NCBI GenBank assembly: GCA_035999765.1
Contig: CP108521.1
Coordinates: forward strand, 5,394,001-5,458,000
Reading direction: 5' to 3'
DNA: 64,000 bases
DNA from: Streptomyces sp. NBC_01231
GTDB lineage: Bacteria; Actinomycetota; Actinomycetes; Streptomycetales; Streptomycetaceae
Shown here: positions 7,947 to 17,690 of the stretch, in pieces
Numbering within the stretch: position 1 is the stretch's first letter
Layout: every line of letters begins with the position of its first letter
The notes under the pieces: model-generated
What the model saw: only the letters and a program-made list of their open reading frames with translations
What the model was told of the DNA's origin: nothing
The model's database searches: none
Made by a program: the position numbers and the translations under genes

Positions 7947-9371
7947 GTGAGCCTGTGGACCTCCCTCGAACCCGCCTCCGCCACCGTCGACCCCGGCAGC
8001 AGCACGCGCGTACGTCTGCGTCTGCGCAACACCGGTGACGTCGTCGACGAGTACCGCTTCGAACCGGTGGGGGCGGTGGCGCCCTGGACGACGGTGGAAC
8101 CGCCGACGCTGCGGCTGTATCCGGGGACGACGGGCGAGGTGGAGCTGACGTTCGCGCCTCCGCGCACTCCGGACGCGACGGCGGGACCGAACCCGTTCGC
8201 GGTGCGGATCACGCCGACCGAGCATCCGGACGCGGTGACCGTCCCGGAGGGCAACCTCACCATCACGCCGTTCAGCGAGGTGCGGGCCGAACTGGTGCCG
8301 CACACGGTGAAGGGGCGGTTCCGGGGACGGCCGCGGCTCGCCATCGACAACCTGGGCAACACCAAGGTCACCGCCTCGCTCAGCGGCAGCGACACCGGGG
8401 ACCGGCTGTCGTACGAGATCCAGCCGGCCAACGTGCAGATCGAGCCCGGCCGGGCCGCGTTCGTGAACACCACGCTGCGGCCCCGGCAGATCATCTGGTT
8501 CGGGTCGAAGGAGGAGCAGCCGTACCGGCTGGCGGTGCGCCGCTCGGGCGTCCAGCCGACGGAGGTGGACGGCACCTATGTGCAGCGGGGCTTCCTGCCG
8601 CGCTGGCTGGCGACCGCGCTGAGCATCATGCTGGCCCTGGCGATCGCGTTCGTCATGATCTGGATCTCGTACAAGCCACGGGTGGCCAGCCTGGCGGAGG
8701 CGAAGTCCCAGGAGGTCGGCAGCACCCTCGCGCCGCCGAGCCCCACCGCGACACCGACCCCGCCGCCGCAGCCCACCGTGACGCCCGAGACACCCCCGGC
8801 GGGGGACGAGCAGGGCGCGGCGGCCGGTGCGGGGGGCGGCGGAGGCGGCGGCGCCCCGGCCACCGTGACCGCGCGGCCCCCGCAGGACACCGCCGCCACC
8901 GCCGTGAACCGCCTGGCCAAGGACGACCCGACCGGACGGCACATCTGCTACCGCGCCTTCGTGACCGGCGACGGCTGGCAGAAGCCGGTGTGCGACGGCA
9001 CGTTCGCCGGCACGACGGGCCAGAACAAGCCGATCAAGGCCCTCAACATCGCGGTGTACGGCGCCGGCGGCTCGGCGGCCAACGCCTTCATCCACAACCC
9101 CGAGTCCACCGACGGCAAGGGGAAGTGGTCGCCTTCGTGGACGGCCATCGTCGCCGACGGCAGGAACAACTACATCGGCAGCAGCAAGAAGGACGCGCCG
9201 AACATGCTGGGCTTCGCCATCAACATCGGCAGCGGCAAGGTCTGCCAGACCGCCCGAGTCCACGGCTACAACTGGGGCGCCCAGGGGTGCACCGATCCGC
9301 GCCCCGAGCTCATCTTCGGCGGGGCCCTGGAGAACGACCGCTGGCTCGAAGCCGTCAAGCTGACGGTCTGA
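7947..9371 (+). CDS. Membrane-anchored eCIS locus protein with two hydrophobic-W repeats
   Basis: A 474-residue protein. Residues 1-205 are beta-rich and N-terminal to the membrane (COG1470-like NEW3/hydrolytic protein look, with RLRNTGDVVDEYRFEP). A single transmembrane helix spans about 213-235 (LATALSIMLALAIAFVMIW). A Pro/Thr linker and an acidic/Gly-rich spacer follow. The C-terminus holds two units that look like clostridial hydrophobic-W repeats: about 340-378 (GWQKPVCDG...GTTGQ) and about 430-474 (YNWGAQGCTD...RWLEAVKLTV). With one membrane span it could link the cytoplasmic injection particle to the envelope, as a membrane protein has been reported to do for Streptomyces systems; orthology not established. 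GTG start; weak ribosome site. Confidence 0.78.
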   Translation: MSLWTSLEPASATVDPGSSTRVRLRLRNTGDVVDEYRFEPVGAVAPWTTVEPPTLRLYPGTTGEVELTFAPPRTPDATAGPNPFAVRITPTEHPDAVTVPEGNLTITPFSEVRAELVPHTVKGRFRGRPRLAIDNLGNTKVTASLSGSDTGDRLSYEIQPANVQIEPGRAAFVNTTLRPRQIIWFGSKEEQPYRLAVRRSGVQPTEVDGTYVQRGFLPRWLATALSIMLALAIAFVMIWISYKPRVASLAEAKSQEVGSTLAPPSPTATPTPPPQPTVTPETPPAGDEQGAAAGAGGGGGGGAPATVTARPPQDTAATAVNRLAKDDPTGRHICYRAFVTGDGWQKPVCDGTFAGTTGQNKPIKALNIAVYGAGGSAANAFIHNPESTDGKGKWSPSWTAIVADGRNNYIGSSKKDAPNMLGFAINIGSGKVCQTARVHGYNWGAQGCTDPRPELIFGGALENDRWLEAVKLTV

Positions 9372-9441
9372 CGGTCTGACGGGTGCTCGGTGCGGGGCCG
9401 GTTGCAGAGAAGGGGCGGGCCGGGTAAGTCCGGTACCGGAG

Positions 9442-11502
9442 CTACCAGTTGGCCTCTCCGGGCACCAGCCGGCCCGCCTTGCGGTACTCGCGGCGGGCCC
9501 CCTCCAGCAGGTCGTCCGCGCCGACCGGTTCGTCCCGGCCGGCGGCGAGATAGGCGGCGGTGACGACCGCGCTGCGGATCGAGCCTCCGGCCAGTTCGAA
9601 GTCCTTGGCCAGCGGGGCCGTGTCGATGCCGGCGGCACACGGGACGTGCGCGAGTCCGTGCCGCCACAGGGCCAGGCGCTGCTCGGGGTCCGGGAACGGG
9701 AAGTCGACCACCAGGTCCAGACGGCGGGTGAACGCCTCGTCGATGTTGGCGCGCAGGTTGGTGGTGAGCAGCGCGATGCCGTCGAAGGACTCCAGGCGCT
9801 GGAGCAGGTAGGCGCTCTCCATGTTGGCGTACTTGTCGTGCGCGTCCTTCACCTCCGACCGCTTCCCGAACACGGCGTCGGCCTCGTCGAAGAGGAGCAC
9901 GGCGTCGGTGCGGTCGGCCTCGGTGAAGATGCGTTCCAGGTTCTTCTCGGTCTCGCCGACGTACTTGTCGACGACGGAGGAGAGCTGCACCACGTAGAGA
10001 TCGAGCCCGAGTTCGGCGGCGACGACCTCGGCGGACAGGGTCTTGCCGGTGCCGGACTCGCCCGCGAACAACCCGAGCACACCCCGGCCCCGGCCGCCGC
10101 CCGCGCTCAGCCGCCAGTCGCCCAGGACGCGGTCGCGGTGGCGGGCGCGCAGGGCGAGTTCACGCAGCTGGGTCAGCGGCCGGTCGGGCAGCACCAGGTC
10201 CTCCCAGCCGACCTCGGGCCGGATCCGGCGGGCGTGCCGCTCCAGTCCGGACGCCGACTGCTGGCGGGCGGCCAGCCGTACGTGGGCGGCGGTGAGAGGG
10301 GTGCCCTCGAAGGCGGCGAGGGCACGGGCGGACCGCGCGGCCCGGGCCACCCGGTCGCCGCCGAGGCGGTACGGGGCGACGGTGGCGGCCAGGTCGAATC
10401 CCGTGGTGTCCGGCCCGAGCGCCGCCGACCAGGCGGTCGTACCGCCGGCACCGCGCCGGGGTGCCTCGAGGACCAGCGGGTCGCGCCCGCTCCACTGCGG
10501 GTCGTAGGGGTGCGGGTCGGTCAGCAGCACGGTGACGTCCGTCGCCGCCGCCAACGCCCGCACCAGCGGGCCCGGCCGGTCCGGCAGGCCGGACAGTACG
10601 ACGGCGCCGCCGCCGAGCCGGGCCTCGCGCAGCAGGTCGGGGACCAGGTCCTCGGGCCCCGAGAAGTGCAGGGCGTCCAGACCGGCGGCGCGCAGGGCAG
10701 CGCCGATCGCGGCGAGTCCGTCGCCCTCGCGGTGTTCACGGAGGTAGGCGGTGAGCGGACCGATGCGCAGGCGGGCGGCCAGCCGGTGCACGAAGTCGTC
10801 GTCGACGGGCAGGGGTTCGGCCATCGGGCTCAGGTGGGCGTGCAGCGCGGGGTCCGGGGTGTCGTCGCCGAGCAGATGGGCGATCAGCCGGTCGGGCACC
10901 CGCAAGGAGCGGGACAGGAAGGGGCGTTCCGGCTCCTCCACGTCCAGCAGGCCGAGCGCGCGCAGGGGCGCCGAAGGGTGGAAGCGGGCGCGGGCCGCGG
11001 CCAGGTGTACGGGCGTCGCGCACAGGTCGAGGGCGAGTCCGGTGGTGGCGCGGCGCCGGCTGACGTCGTCGTTGAGGTAGCCGTAGAGCGGTTCGAAGGT
11101 GCGGTCGAGGTCCGGGGCGAGGGCGACCAGCAGGATGGCAATGTCCAGCTCGGTCAGATCCGTCCGGGCGGCCAGCGCGGCCAGGCGGTCACCGGGTCCG
11201 AGCGCGACCGCCGCGCCGTCCGTCGAGCCCGTCGAGCCCGTCGAGCCCGTCGAGTCGGCCGAGTCGGCCGAGTCGACGGAGGGCGCGGCCGGGGCGGCGT
11301 GCAGCAGATGCCGTACGGCCTCCTCGGACAGGTACAGGCCGCGCAGCGGATCACCGGCGGTGGGGTCGTCGGCACTCCGCTGCTCCACCAGCGCGCCGAC
11401 CCGCTCCCGCAGACCGGCTAGCCGTACGAGCAGCGGGTGGGCGGGGTCGGTGCCCTCCCCGGACCTGATGGTGTCCGGGGTGTCGGTGTACGGAGTGGTC
11501 AT
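9442..11502 (-). CDS. AAA+ ATPase of the eCIS locus
   Basis: A 686-residue protein with a C-terminal AAA+ module. The Walker A GESGTGKT lies near residue 480, followed by Walker B LLFDEADAVF, sensor 1 TTNLRANID and an arginine-finger region ending FTRRLDLVVDFPFPDPEQR. The N-terminal 430 residues are the winged-helix and alpha-helical extension seen in eCIS ATPases. A short tandem SADS/TGS repeat occurs near residue 80. Such ATPases are near-universal in eCIS loci and are thought to assist assembly or cargo loading. The start ATG overlaps the stop of the DUF4255 gene (ATGA), so the two are translationally coupled. Confidence 0.92.
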   Translation of the reverse strand: MTTPYTDTPDTIRSGEGTDPAHPLLVRLAGLRERVGALVEQRSADDPTAGDPLRGLYLSEEAVRHLLHAAPAAPSVDSADSADSTGSTGSTGSTDGAAVALGPGDRLAALAARTDLTELDIAILLVALAPDLDRTFEPLYGYLNDDVSRRRATTGLALDLCATPVHLAAARARFHPSAPLRALGLLDVEEPERPFLSRSLRVPDRLIAHLLGDDTPDPALHAHLSPMAEPLPVDDDFVHRLAARLRIGPLTAYLREHREGDGLAAIGAALRAAGLDALHFSGPEDLVPDLLREARLGGGAVVLSGLPDRPGPLVRALAAATDVTVLLTDPHPYDPQWSGRDPLVLEAPRRGAGGTTAWSAALGPDTTGFDLAATVAPYRLGGDRVARAARSARALAAFEGTPLTAAHVRLAARQQSASGLERHARRIRPEVGWEDLVLPDRPLTQLRELALRARHRDRVLGDWRLSAGGGRGRGVLGLFAGESGTGKTLSAEVVAAELGLDLYVVQLSSVVDKYVGETEKNLERIFTEADRTDAVLLFDEADAVFGKRSEVKDAHDKYANMESAYLLQRLESFDGIALLTTNLRANIDEAFTRRLDLVVDFPFPDPEQRLALWRHGLAHVPCAAGIDTAPLAKDFELAGGSIRSAVVTAAYLAAGRDEPVGADDLLEGARREYRKAGRLVPGEANW

Positions 11503-12176
11503 CGGGGGTCCGGTCGGCGGGCGGCGGCCTCGGCTCGGGCTGCTCGGGCCGCTGCCACCTGGTGGGGGCGGTGGGCGCGTTCGGCGGACTCGGGCGGGTC
11601 GTCGTCCAGGCCGCGCACCCGTACCGCCGCGCCCTCGGTGACCGGCGGCCCGGCGTCGTACTCGGGGAACGCCGGGAAGGGCGCGGTCACCACCAGGTCC
11701 AGGGAGGGCTTGAGTTCGCCGCCCAGGGCGGACCAGATCTCGGCGAGAGAGCGGGACTCGGTCTGGCTGCCGGCCACCGTCACCGGCACGGCGAGGCCCA
11801 ACGCGCCCAGGGATCCGGGGAGTTCGTCGGCGGCCAGCAGCTCGCGCGGCAGCATCGTGGCCAGCACCGCCGACAAGAGCCGGTGTTCGTCCTGCGGCGT
11901 CTTGGTCCAGGCGGTCACCAGGTACGACAGCCGGAACCAGCGCGGCGGTTGGCGCCGCCGGACCACCACGTCCCGCTCGTCGCGCACGGACATCTGGCCG
12001 CGCTGGCGCCGGGCCACGTCCTCACGGATGTCGTACAAGTAGGCGTTGACGACAGGCGCGTTGCGCCGGGCCGCCCAGTCCCGGGTCGGGGCCTCGAAGG
12101 AGACCTCGATACCGGAACCCGTGAGCGCACCGCCGCCGAGCAGGCTCTTGAGGACCTCGTCCACCTCGTGGATCAC
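11499..12176 (-). CDS. DUF4255 family eCIS protein (tail terminator/cap-like)
   Basis: A 225-residue protein from the GTG at 12176, preceded by AGGAG at good spacing. It begins VIHEVDEVLKSLLGGGALTG and contains APVVNAYLYDIREDVARR and FRLSYLVTAWTK, the conserved blocks of DUF4255. This family acts as the tail terminator or cap in eCIS particles such as the Photorhabdus and Serratia antifeeding systems. The last 40 residues are Ala/Arg-rich. It is the first gene of a two-gene leftward operon with the AAA+ ATPase. Confidence 0.88.
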   Translation of the reverse strand: MIHEVDEVLKSLLGGGALTGSGIEVSFEAPTRDWAARRNAPVVNAYLYDIREDVARRQRGQMSVRDERDVVVRRRQPPRWFRLSYLVTAWTKTPQDEHRLLSAVLATMLPRELLAADELPGSLGALGLAVPVTVAGSQTESRSLAEIWSALGGELKPSLDLVVTAPFPAFPEYDAGPPVTEGAAVRVRGLDDDPPESAERAHRPHQVAAARAARAEAAARRPDPR

Positions 12177-12327
12177 TGTCTGGCTCCTGCCCTGCCGTGC
12201 TGTCGGACCCGCTCGATACGGTCCGTTCCCGATCGTCCCCCCTGCGCCGGCCGGGCCGCAGGCACGCCGGGGTCGGCGGCCGGGCACCCCGTGCTGCCCG
12301 CGGGGGCGACAGACTCTGCCCCTTCGG

Positions 12328-13005
12328 TCAGAGGTAGCCTTCACGCAGGGCATAGGCCACGGCGTGCGCCCGGTTACGCAGATGCAGTCGGGTGGTGAGC
12401 CCGTGCATGACGTTCTTGACGGTGCGTTCGGAGTAGGACAGCTTGCTGGCGATCTCTCCGGTGTCGAGGCCCTCGGCGACCAGTCGCAGGACGTCCACCT
12501 CGCGGGGCGCGAGGCCCAGGGACGGGGTGCCGGGTCCGCCCGCCGCTCCCCGGTGCAGGGTCCCCACCTGGCTGATGAGCCTGCCGAGCAGGTCGGAGGG
12601 CAGGTCGCCGTCCCCGCGGGCAGCGGCGAGGACCGCCTGGACCAGCCGGTACGAGGTGGCCTCGCGGCGCCAGACGATGGCTCCGACTCCGCACTCGATG
12701 ACGTCCAGCAGTTCGTTCTCCCGGATCGTGCCCACGACGAGCACGGCACGGGCGCCCTCGCTGCGCACGGTCCGGCGCAGCCGGGTGAGCGCCGCCTCGT
12801 CGAGGGTGTCCTCGATCAGCAGCGCCACGGTGTCGGGGCCGGTCTCCTCGCGGAGTTCGATCTCCGGGTGCCGGCGCAACTGGCTGACGGCGCCCTCGCG
12901 GGACAGCGGGTCGGAAGCCGCCACCGCCACGGGTGTGCGGCGCCCGGGGCCGGCGGCACCGGTGCCCGTGGCGCCGCTGTGTGTGGTCCGGGGTGAGCTG
13001 AGCAA
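12328..13005 (-). CDS. LuxR-family helix-turn-helix regulator
   Basis: About 225 residues. The C-terminal LuxR domain is clear: LAPREVDVLRLVAEGLDTGEIASKLSYSERTVKNVMHGLTTRLHLRNR. The N-terminal part resembles a receiver-like fold without a convincing phosphorylation aspartate: residues include LLIEDTLDEAALTRLRRT and VGTIRENELLDVIECG. I chose the TTG at 13005 because GGGGGA precedes it; an ATG at 13098 would add Gln/Lys-rich sequence without support. It sits just upstream of DUF4255 and divergent from the large LuxR gene, so it probably regulates the injection locus. Confidence 0.75.
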   Translation of the reverse strand: MLSSPRTTHSGATGTGAAGPGRRTPVAVAASDPLSREGAVSQLRRHPEIELREETGPDTVALLIEDTLDEAALTRLRRTVRSEGARAVLVVGTIRENELLDVIECGVGAIVWRREATSYRLVQAVLAAARGDGDLPSDLLGRLISQVGTLHRGAAGGPGTPSLGLAPREVDVLRLVAEGLDTGEIASKLSYSERTVKNVMHGLTTRLHLRNRAHAVAYALREGYL

Positions 13006-13395
13006 CCGTTTCCCCCAAGTTCGCGAGCCCGCCGTCCGGTGTGGACCGGTGACGGGTGGGTTTGCTCCACACTTCTGTGACCGCTGTGGCATGCGCAATC
13101 GTGGAGCACCACGAGGCGGACCACGAGACCAGCGGCACGATCACCACTCGTGGCGCCGCGCGCTGGCATCGTCGCAGGTCAGAGTGGGTGTAGGGAAGGG
13201 TGGCCGGTCCGGTGCGGTCTCTCCGGGTATCGCCGTGAGCCTCGCCACAGCAAATGGAGGGAACCCGTCCGCCGTTCTGCCGGGCAGGACACGGCGCCTG
13301 GAACCGGTCCGATCCGTGGCGCACGTCACAGCACCGGACCCGGTGCCTCCGCGTCCTGCTCACCGAGGGCGCCGCATCCACCAGGGGAGGCAGGG
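13006..13395. promoter_or_regulatory. 390-bp divergent promoter region between two LuxR regulators
   Basis: No gene with coding statistics is visible. This interval must hold the promoters of both regulators. I see no convincing -10/-35 pair by eye and only short GC-rich inverted repeats. Confidence 0.4.
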
Positions 13396-16281
13396 ATGAC
13401 CGGACCGCTTGAGGGGATGACCGGAACGCTGCGCGAACGCGGGGACGCACACGCGCTGTTGGCGGCCGAGGCCGAGCGTGCCCACGCCGGGAACGGCCGC
13501 CTCGTCCTGCTGCGCGGCGCCACGGGTACCGGCCGCACGGCCGTCCTGGAGGCCGCCTCGGTGGCCGCGGCGGCCCGCGGGATGCGCGTACTGCGGGCGC
13601 GCTGCTCCCCCGAGGACTCCGCCGTGCCGTTGTCCGTGGTGCTCCAGCTGCTGGGCTCGGTACCGGAGTTCGCGGACCTGACCGCGGGCGACGACGAGCG
13701 TGGCAGCGCGGCCCGGCTGTGGCGGCTGCTGCGTTCGTACGCGGACCAGGCCCCGCTGCTGCTGGCCGTCGACGACGTCCACCTCGCGGACGGCGCCTCG
13801 CGTCGCTGGCTCGTCGACGTGGCCCGCCGTATCGACCGATTACCTGTGCTGCTGGTGGCCACCGAGCGCAGTCAGTACGACATCGACCCGCCGGTTGCCG
13901 GACTCGCCCACGCGCTGTCCCCCTCCCTCGTCCGCTCGCACACCCTCGCCCCGCTCACCGACACGGCGGCGGCGGAACTCGTCCGCGCCGCCTTCCCCTC
14001 GGCCTCGGCGCGGTGGACCGCCGACTGCCTGTCCGCCGGCGCGGGCAGCCCGCTGCTGCTGCGGGCCCTGCTCGACGACCTGGGCGCCCTGCCGCAGGAG
14101 ACCCTGTCATCGACCCTGCCGGACACCTGCGCCGCCCTGTATCCGGGCGCGTACCCGGCCGTCGTCCAGTGGTGGCTGGACAGCGCCGGCCCGGCGACGG
14201 CGGAGGTCGCCCGAGCCCTCGCGGCCCTCGAACTGACGGGGCCTTCGGCCGCGGGCGACGAGGCGACGGGCGCTCCGGCGGGAGGCGCGGCAGGTGGTCC
14301 GGCCGAGGTGCTCGACGCGGCCGGAGCGGTCGGCGGGGAGACGCTCGGTGCGGCCGCATTCCCCGCGCCCGGCTCCGTCGATCTCCTCGCCGAGACGGTG
14401 GGAGCCGACCCGGCTCGGGTCGCAGGGTGGCTCACCGCGATGGTGTGGCTCGGGGTGCTGCGCACCGATGCCGGCGGGCGCCCGCGGTACGCGCATCCGT
14501 TGCTGCGGGACGCGGTGCTGGCCGGGTGGCCGGTCGGGCGGCGGCAGGAGGTGTACCTGGCGGCCGCGGAGGCCATGGTGCGGCGCGGTGACCCCGCGGA
14601 GGCGGTGGCCCGGCCGCTGCTGCGGACCCGGGCCGTCGGCCTGCCCTGGGCGTCACGCGTGCTGCGGGACGCGGTGCGGGCGGCCCTGCTGGACTCGCGC
14701 CCCGAAGACGCCGTCGGCTATCTGCGCCGGGCCCTGGGGGAGCCGCTGGACGACGACCTCAGGCAGCGGCTGCTGACCGAGCTCGGCTCCCTGGAGTACG
14801 CCGCCACCGACGCCCCCGGCATCCCCCGCCTGGCCGAGGCGCTCCAGCTGCCGGCCCGCCCCGACGACCGGGTGCGCACGGCGATCGCCCTCGGCACCGC
14901 GCTGGCCCGCCGGGGCGAGGTGCGGGCGGCCGTGGACGTGCTGCGCACCCTCGAGGACCGGCTGACCGGCCACCCCGAGCTGGCCCACACCGTGCAGACG
15001 GCGTCCGCGCTGCTGTCCGACCACGACCACACGGTCCGGCAGGAGGCCTACCGGTGGCTGGGTGACGTCGCCGCACGTTCCCCGGAGGCGGCCGGCCCCT
15101 CCGGCCAGGCCCTGCTCGTGCGGTACGCGGCCACCGCCGGAGCCTGCTCGGCCCAGGAGGCGATGGCCCGGCTGGGAACGCTGCTGGAGCAGCCCGCCGA
15201 AGCACTGGCCGAGCCCTTCCTGCTGGGCACGGCCGCCGCCGTCGCCCAGTGGGCCGACGAACTCGACCACGCCGAACGGCTGGTGGAGCGCGGCCTGGCC
15301 GTGCGGCACACCCCGCTGCTGCACCCGATGGAGGGGGCCCTGCTGGACGTACGCGCCGACATCGCCGCCGCCCGCGGGCAGTACGACCGGGTCCTCGCCG
15401 CGCACGCCGAGCGGACCGTGCCGGAGCACCGTACGGGCCCGGCCAACGCCGACGCGCACGCCGTGGTCGCGCTCGTGGAGACGGGGCGTACCGACGCGGC
15501 ACGGCGGCTCGCGGACCGCTTCGATCCGGGCCGGGCGCCGGACTCCTGGGAGATGAACCGCTTCCTGTACGCGCGCGGAGTGCTGCGTCTGGCCGAGGAG
15601 GACTTCACGGGCGCCCTGCACGACTTCCTGGAGTGCGGCCGGCGCCAGACGTCCCGGGCCGTGGTCAGTCCCGTCGTCACGCCGTGGCGGACGGCCGCCG
15701 CGATGTGCCGGCTCGCGATGGGCCTGCCCCGGGAGGCGCGGGTGTTGGCGGAGGAGGAACTGCGGCTGGCCCGGGTGTGGAACACCCCGCGCACGCTGGG
15801 GCGGGCCCTGCGGGTGCTGGGTCTGACGACCGGCGGCCGCCGCGGCCTGGAGCTGGTCGAGGAGGCCGTCGCCGTGCTGCGCCCCGCACCCGCCGAGCGC
15901 GAACTGGTCGCGGCGTTGCTGGCGCAGGGACGGCTGTTGACGGCCACCGGCGACCGGACGCGGGGCCGTGACTGTCTGCGCGAGGCGGCCGAGCGTGCCG
16001 AACGACTCGGCGCGCCACGGCTGCGGGCCCGCGTCGAGGAGGCCCTGCGCGCGGGCGGTGCCCGCCGCTCCGCGGCCGCGTTCACCGGCTCCGGGTCGCT
16101 CACCGGCAGCGAGCGCCGTATCGCGGAACTCGCCGCGGGCGGCCGTACGAACACCGAGATAGCGGATCTCCTGCACGTCGCCCGACGCACCGTGGAGACG
16201 CACCTGACCAGTACGTACCGCAAGCTCGGGATCCGGCGCAGGGGGGAGTTGAGTGCCGCGCTGGTGGCGGCGGACGGATAG
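13396..16281 (+). CDS. Large LuxR-type ATPase regulator (LAL family) containing a TTA codon
   Basis: A 961-residue protein from an ATG preceded by GGGGAGGCAGGG. An N-terminal AAA/STAND-type domain has a degenerate P-loop (GATGTGRT, Arg instead of the usual Lys) near residue 38 and a Walker B-like LLLAVDDVHLAD near 125. A long helical, TPR-like region fills the middle. The C-terminus is a LuxR HTH (LTGSERRIAELAAGGRTNTEIADLLHV). Leu about 152 (RIDRLPVLLV) is encoded by TTA at 13849, a codon decoded only by the developmentally expressed bldA tRNA in Streptomyces. This implies delayed synthesis tied to differentiation. Position beside the eCIS genes suggests it regulates them. Confidence 0.9.
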   Translation: MTGPLEGMTGTLRERGDAHALLAAEAERAHAGNGRLVLLRGATGTGRTAVLEAASVAAAARGMRVLRARCSPEDSAVPLSVVLQLLGSVPEFADLTAGDDERGSAARLWRLLRSYADQAPLLLAVDDVHLADGASRRWLVDVARRIDRLPVLLVATERSQYDIDPPVAGLAHALSPSLVRSHTLAPLTDTAAAELVRAAFPSASARWTADCLSAGAGSPLLLRALLDDLGALPQETLSSTLPDTCAALYPGAYPAVVQWWLDSAGPATAEVARALAALELTGPSAAGDEATGAPAGGAAGGPAEVLDAAGAVGGETLGAAAFPAPGSVDLLAETVGADPARVAGWLTAMVWLGVLRTDAGGRPRYAHPLLRDAVLAGWPVGRRQEVYLAAAEAMVRRGDPAEAVARPLLRTRAVGLPWASRVLRDAVRAALLDSRPEDAVGYLRRALGEPLDDDLRQRLLTELGSLEYAATDAPGIPRLAEALQLPARPDDRVRTAIALGTALARRGEVRAAVDVLRTLEDRLTGHPELAHTVQTASALLSDHDHTVRQEAYRWLGDVAARSPEAAGPSGQALLVRYAATAGACSAQEAMARLGTLLEQPAEALAEPFLLGTAAAVAQWADELDHAERLVERGLAVRHTPLLHPMEGALLDVRADIAAARGQYDRVLAAHAERTVPEHRTGPANADAHAVVALVETGRTDAARRLADRFDPGRAPDSWEMNRFLYARGVLRLAEEDFTGALHDFLECGRRQTSRAVVSPVVTPWRTAAAMCRLAMGLPREARVLAEEELRLARVWNTPRTLGRALRVLGLTTGGRRGLELVEEAVAVLRPAPAERELVAALLAQGRLLTATGDRTRGRDCLREAAERAERLGAPRLRARVEEALRAGGARRSAAAFTGSGSLTGSERRIAELAAGGRTNTEIADLLHVARRTVETHLTSTYRKLGIRRRGELSAALVAADG

Positions 16282-16553
16282 CGGCGCGGGACCTGCCGAC
16301 GGGCAAGTCCGGCGCCCCGGCGGCGCGGTGTTCAACTTCCCTACGTCTGTGGTTTTCCCGGCGGCCGGGAGATCCGCCGCAGTACGCTCACGTCACCGAA
16401 CCCCCACGCGAATGCCTGGTTGTGGAACTCGTCAGTAGTTGCTGTTGCGATCTCGTTAACCGGAACCCTTGACGGTGTGTACCGAAACCGCGTTGGCTTT
16501 CAGCCACCCCTGGTCGCCAGGCTGCTCTCTCGCCCCCGGAAGGCATCCCCGTT

Positions 16554-17690
16554 GTGAACGCTTCCCCCACCCGTAGTCCCGCGGTCCGTCGGATCGCCGT
16601 CACCGTCACCGCCGCCACCTCGGCCCTTGTGCTCTCCGCCTGCGGTGTGATCGACGGCGTCGGCGGGAGCAGCAGCTCCGCGGCCCCCAAGAAGGGCAAC
16701 GACATCACGGTGGGTCTCCTCCTGCCCGACAAGGAGACGGCACGCTTCGAGAAGTTCGACTACCCCCTCATCAAGAAGCGGGTCGCCGAGCTGACCAACA
16801 ACAAGGGCAAGGTCCTCTACGCCAACGCCGAGGCGAGCCAGTCCAAGCAGAGCGGCCAGATGGACACGATGGTCGCCGACAAGGTGGACGTGATCCTGGT
16901 GGACGCGGTGGACGCGAAGGCCATCGTGCCGGCCATCAAGCGGGCCAAGGACGCCGCCATCCCCGTGATCGCGTACGACCGGCTCGCGCAGGGCCCGATC
17001 GACGCGTACGTCTCGCACGACAACGAGCTCGTCGGCGAGGTGCAGGGCCGCGCGATCGTCGGTGCCCTCGGGGACAAGGCGGCGAGCAGCAAGATCGTCA
17101 TGATGAACGGCTCGGTCGCCGACCCCAACACCGCCCGCTTCAAGCAGGGCGCGCTCAGCGAGCTCGAGGGCCACGTGATCATAGCCAAGCAGTACGACAC
17201 CAGGGAGTGGCTCCCCGAGGTCGCCAAGGCCAACATGAAGAAGGCGATCCGGTCCATCGGGCTCAGCAACATCGCGGCCGTCTACTCGGCCAACGACGGC
17301 ATGGCGGGCGCTGTGATCGACGCGCTGAAGGAGGCCGGCGAGACCAAGATCCCGCCGGTGACCGGCCAGGACGCGAACCTGGACGCGGTGCAGCGGATCG
17401 TCTCCGGCGAGCAGTTCATGACCGTGTACAAGTCGTTCCTCCTGGAGGCGGACAACGCCGCGGAGATGGCGGTCGCCAAGGTCCAGGGCCGCTCGATCGA
17501 GTTCGAGGCGCTGACCCCCGACTCGGTCGACAGCCCGACGCAGAAGAAGATCCCGTCGCAGCTGGTGAAGGTCGTGGCGCTCACGAAGGACAACATCAAG
17601 GACACGGTGATCCAGGACGGCGTCTACACCATCAAGGACATCTGCACCCCCAAGTTCGCGTCGGACTGCGCCGCGATCGGCCTGGAGTAG
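16554..17690 (+). CDS. Orphan XylF-type sugar-binding lipoprotein
   Basis: A 378-residue protein from a GTG start. The signal peptide ends in a lipobox (LVLSAC), so Cys about 25 would be lipidated. The mature part is a periplasmic-binding-protein fold of the XylF/RbsB type: ITVGLLLPDKETARFEKFDYPLI, VIAYDRLAQGPID, VTGQDANLDAVQRIVSGEQ and DGVYTIKDICTPKF. It resembles the XylF at 48953-50116 in several blocks, including the Cys-containing C-terminus. No permease or ATPase lies nearby, so it may serve a distant transporter or act as a sensor. Upstream, TTGACG at 16469 could be a -35 element. Confidence 0.88.
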   Translation: MNASPTRSPAVRRIAVTVTAATSALVLSACGVIDGVGGSSSSAAPKKGNDITVGLLLPDKETARFEKFDYPLIKKRVAELTNNKGKVLYANAEASQSKQSGQMDTMVADKVDVILVDAVDAKAIVPAIKRAKDAAIPVIAYDRLAQGPIDAYVSHDNELVGEVQGRAIVGALGDKAASSKIVMMNGSVADPNTARFKQGALSELEGHVIIAKQYDTREWLPEVAKANMKKAIRSIGLSNIAAVYSANDGMAGAVIDALKEAGETKIPPVTGQDANLDAVQRIVSGEQFMTVYKSFLLEADNAAEMAVAKVQGRSIEFEALTPDSVDSPTQKKIPSQLVKVVALTKDNIKDTVIQDGVYTIKDICTPKFASDCAAIGLE

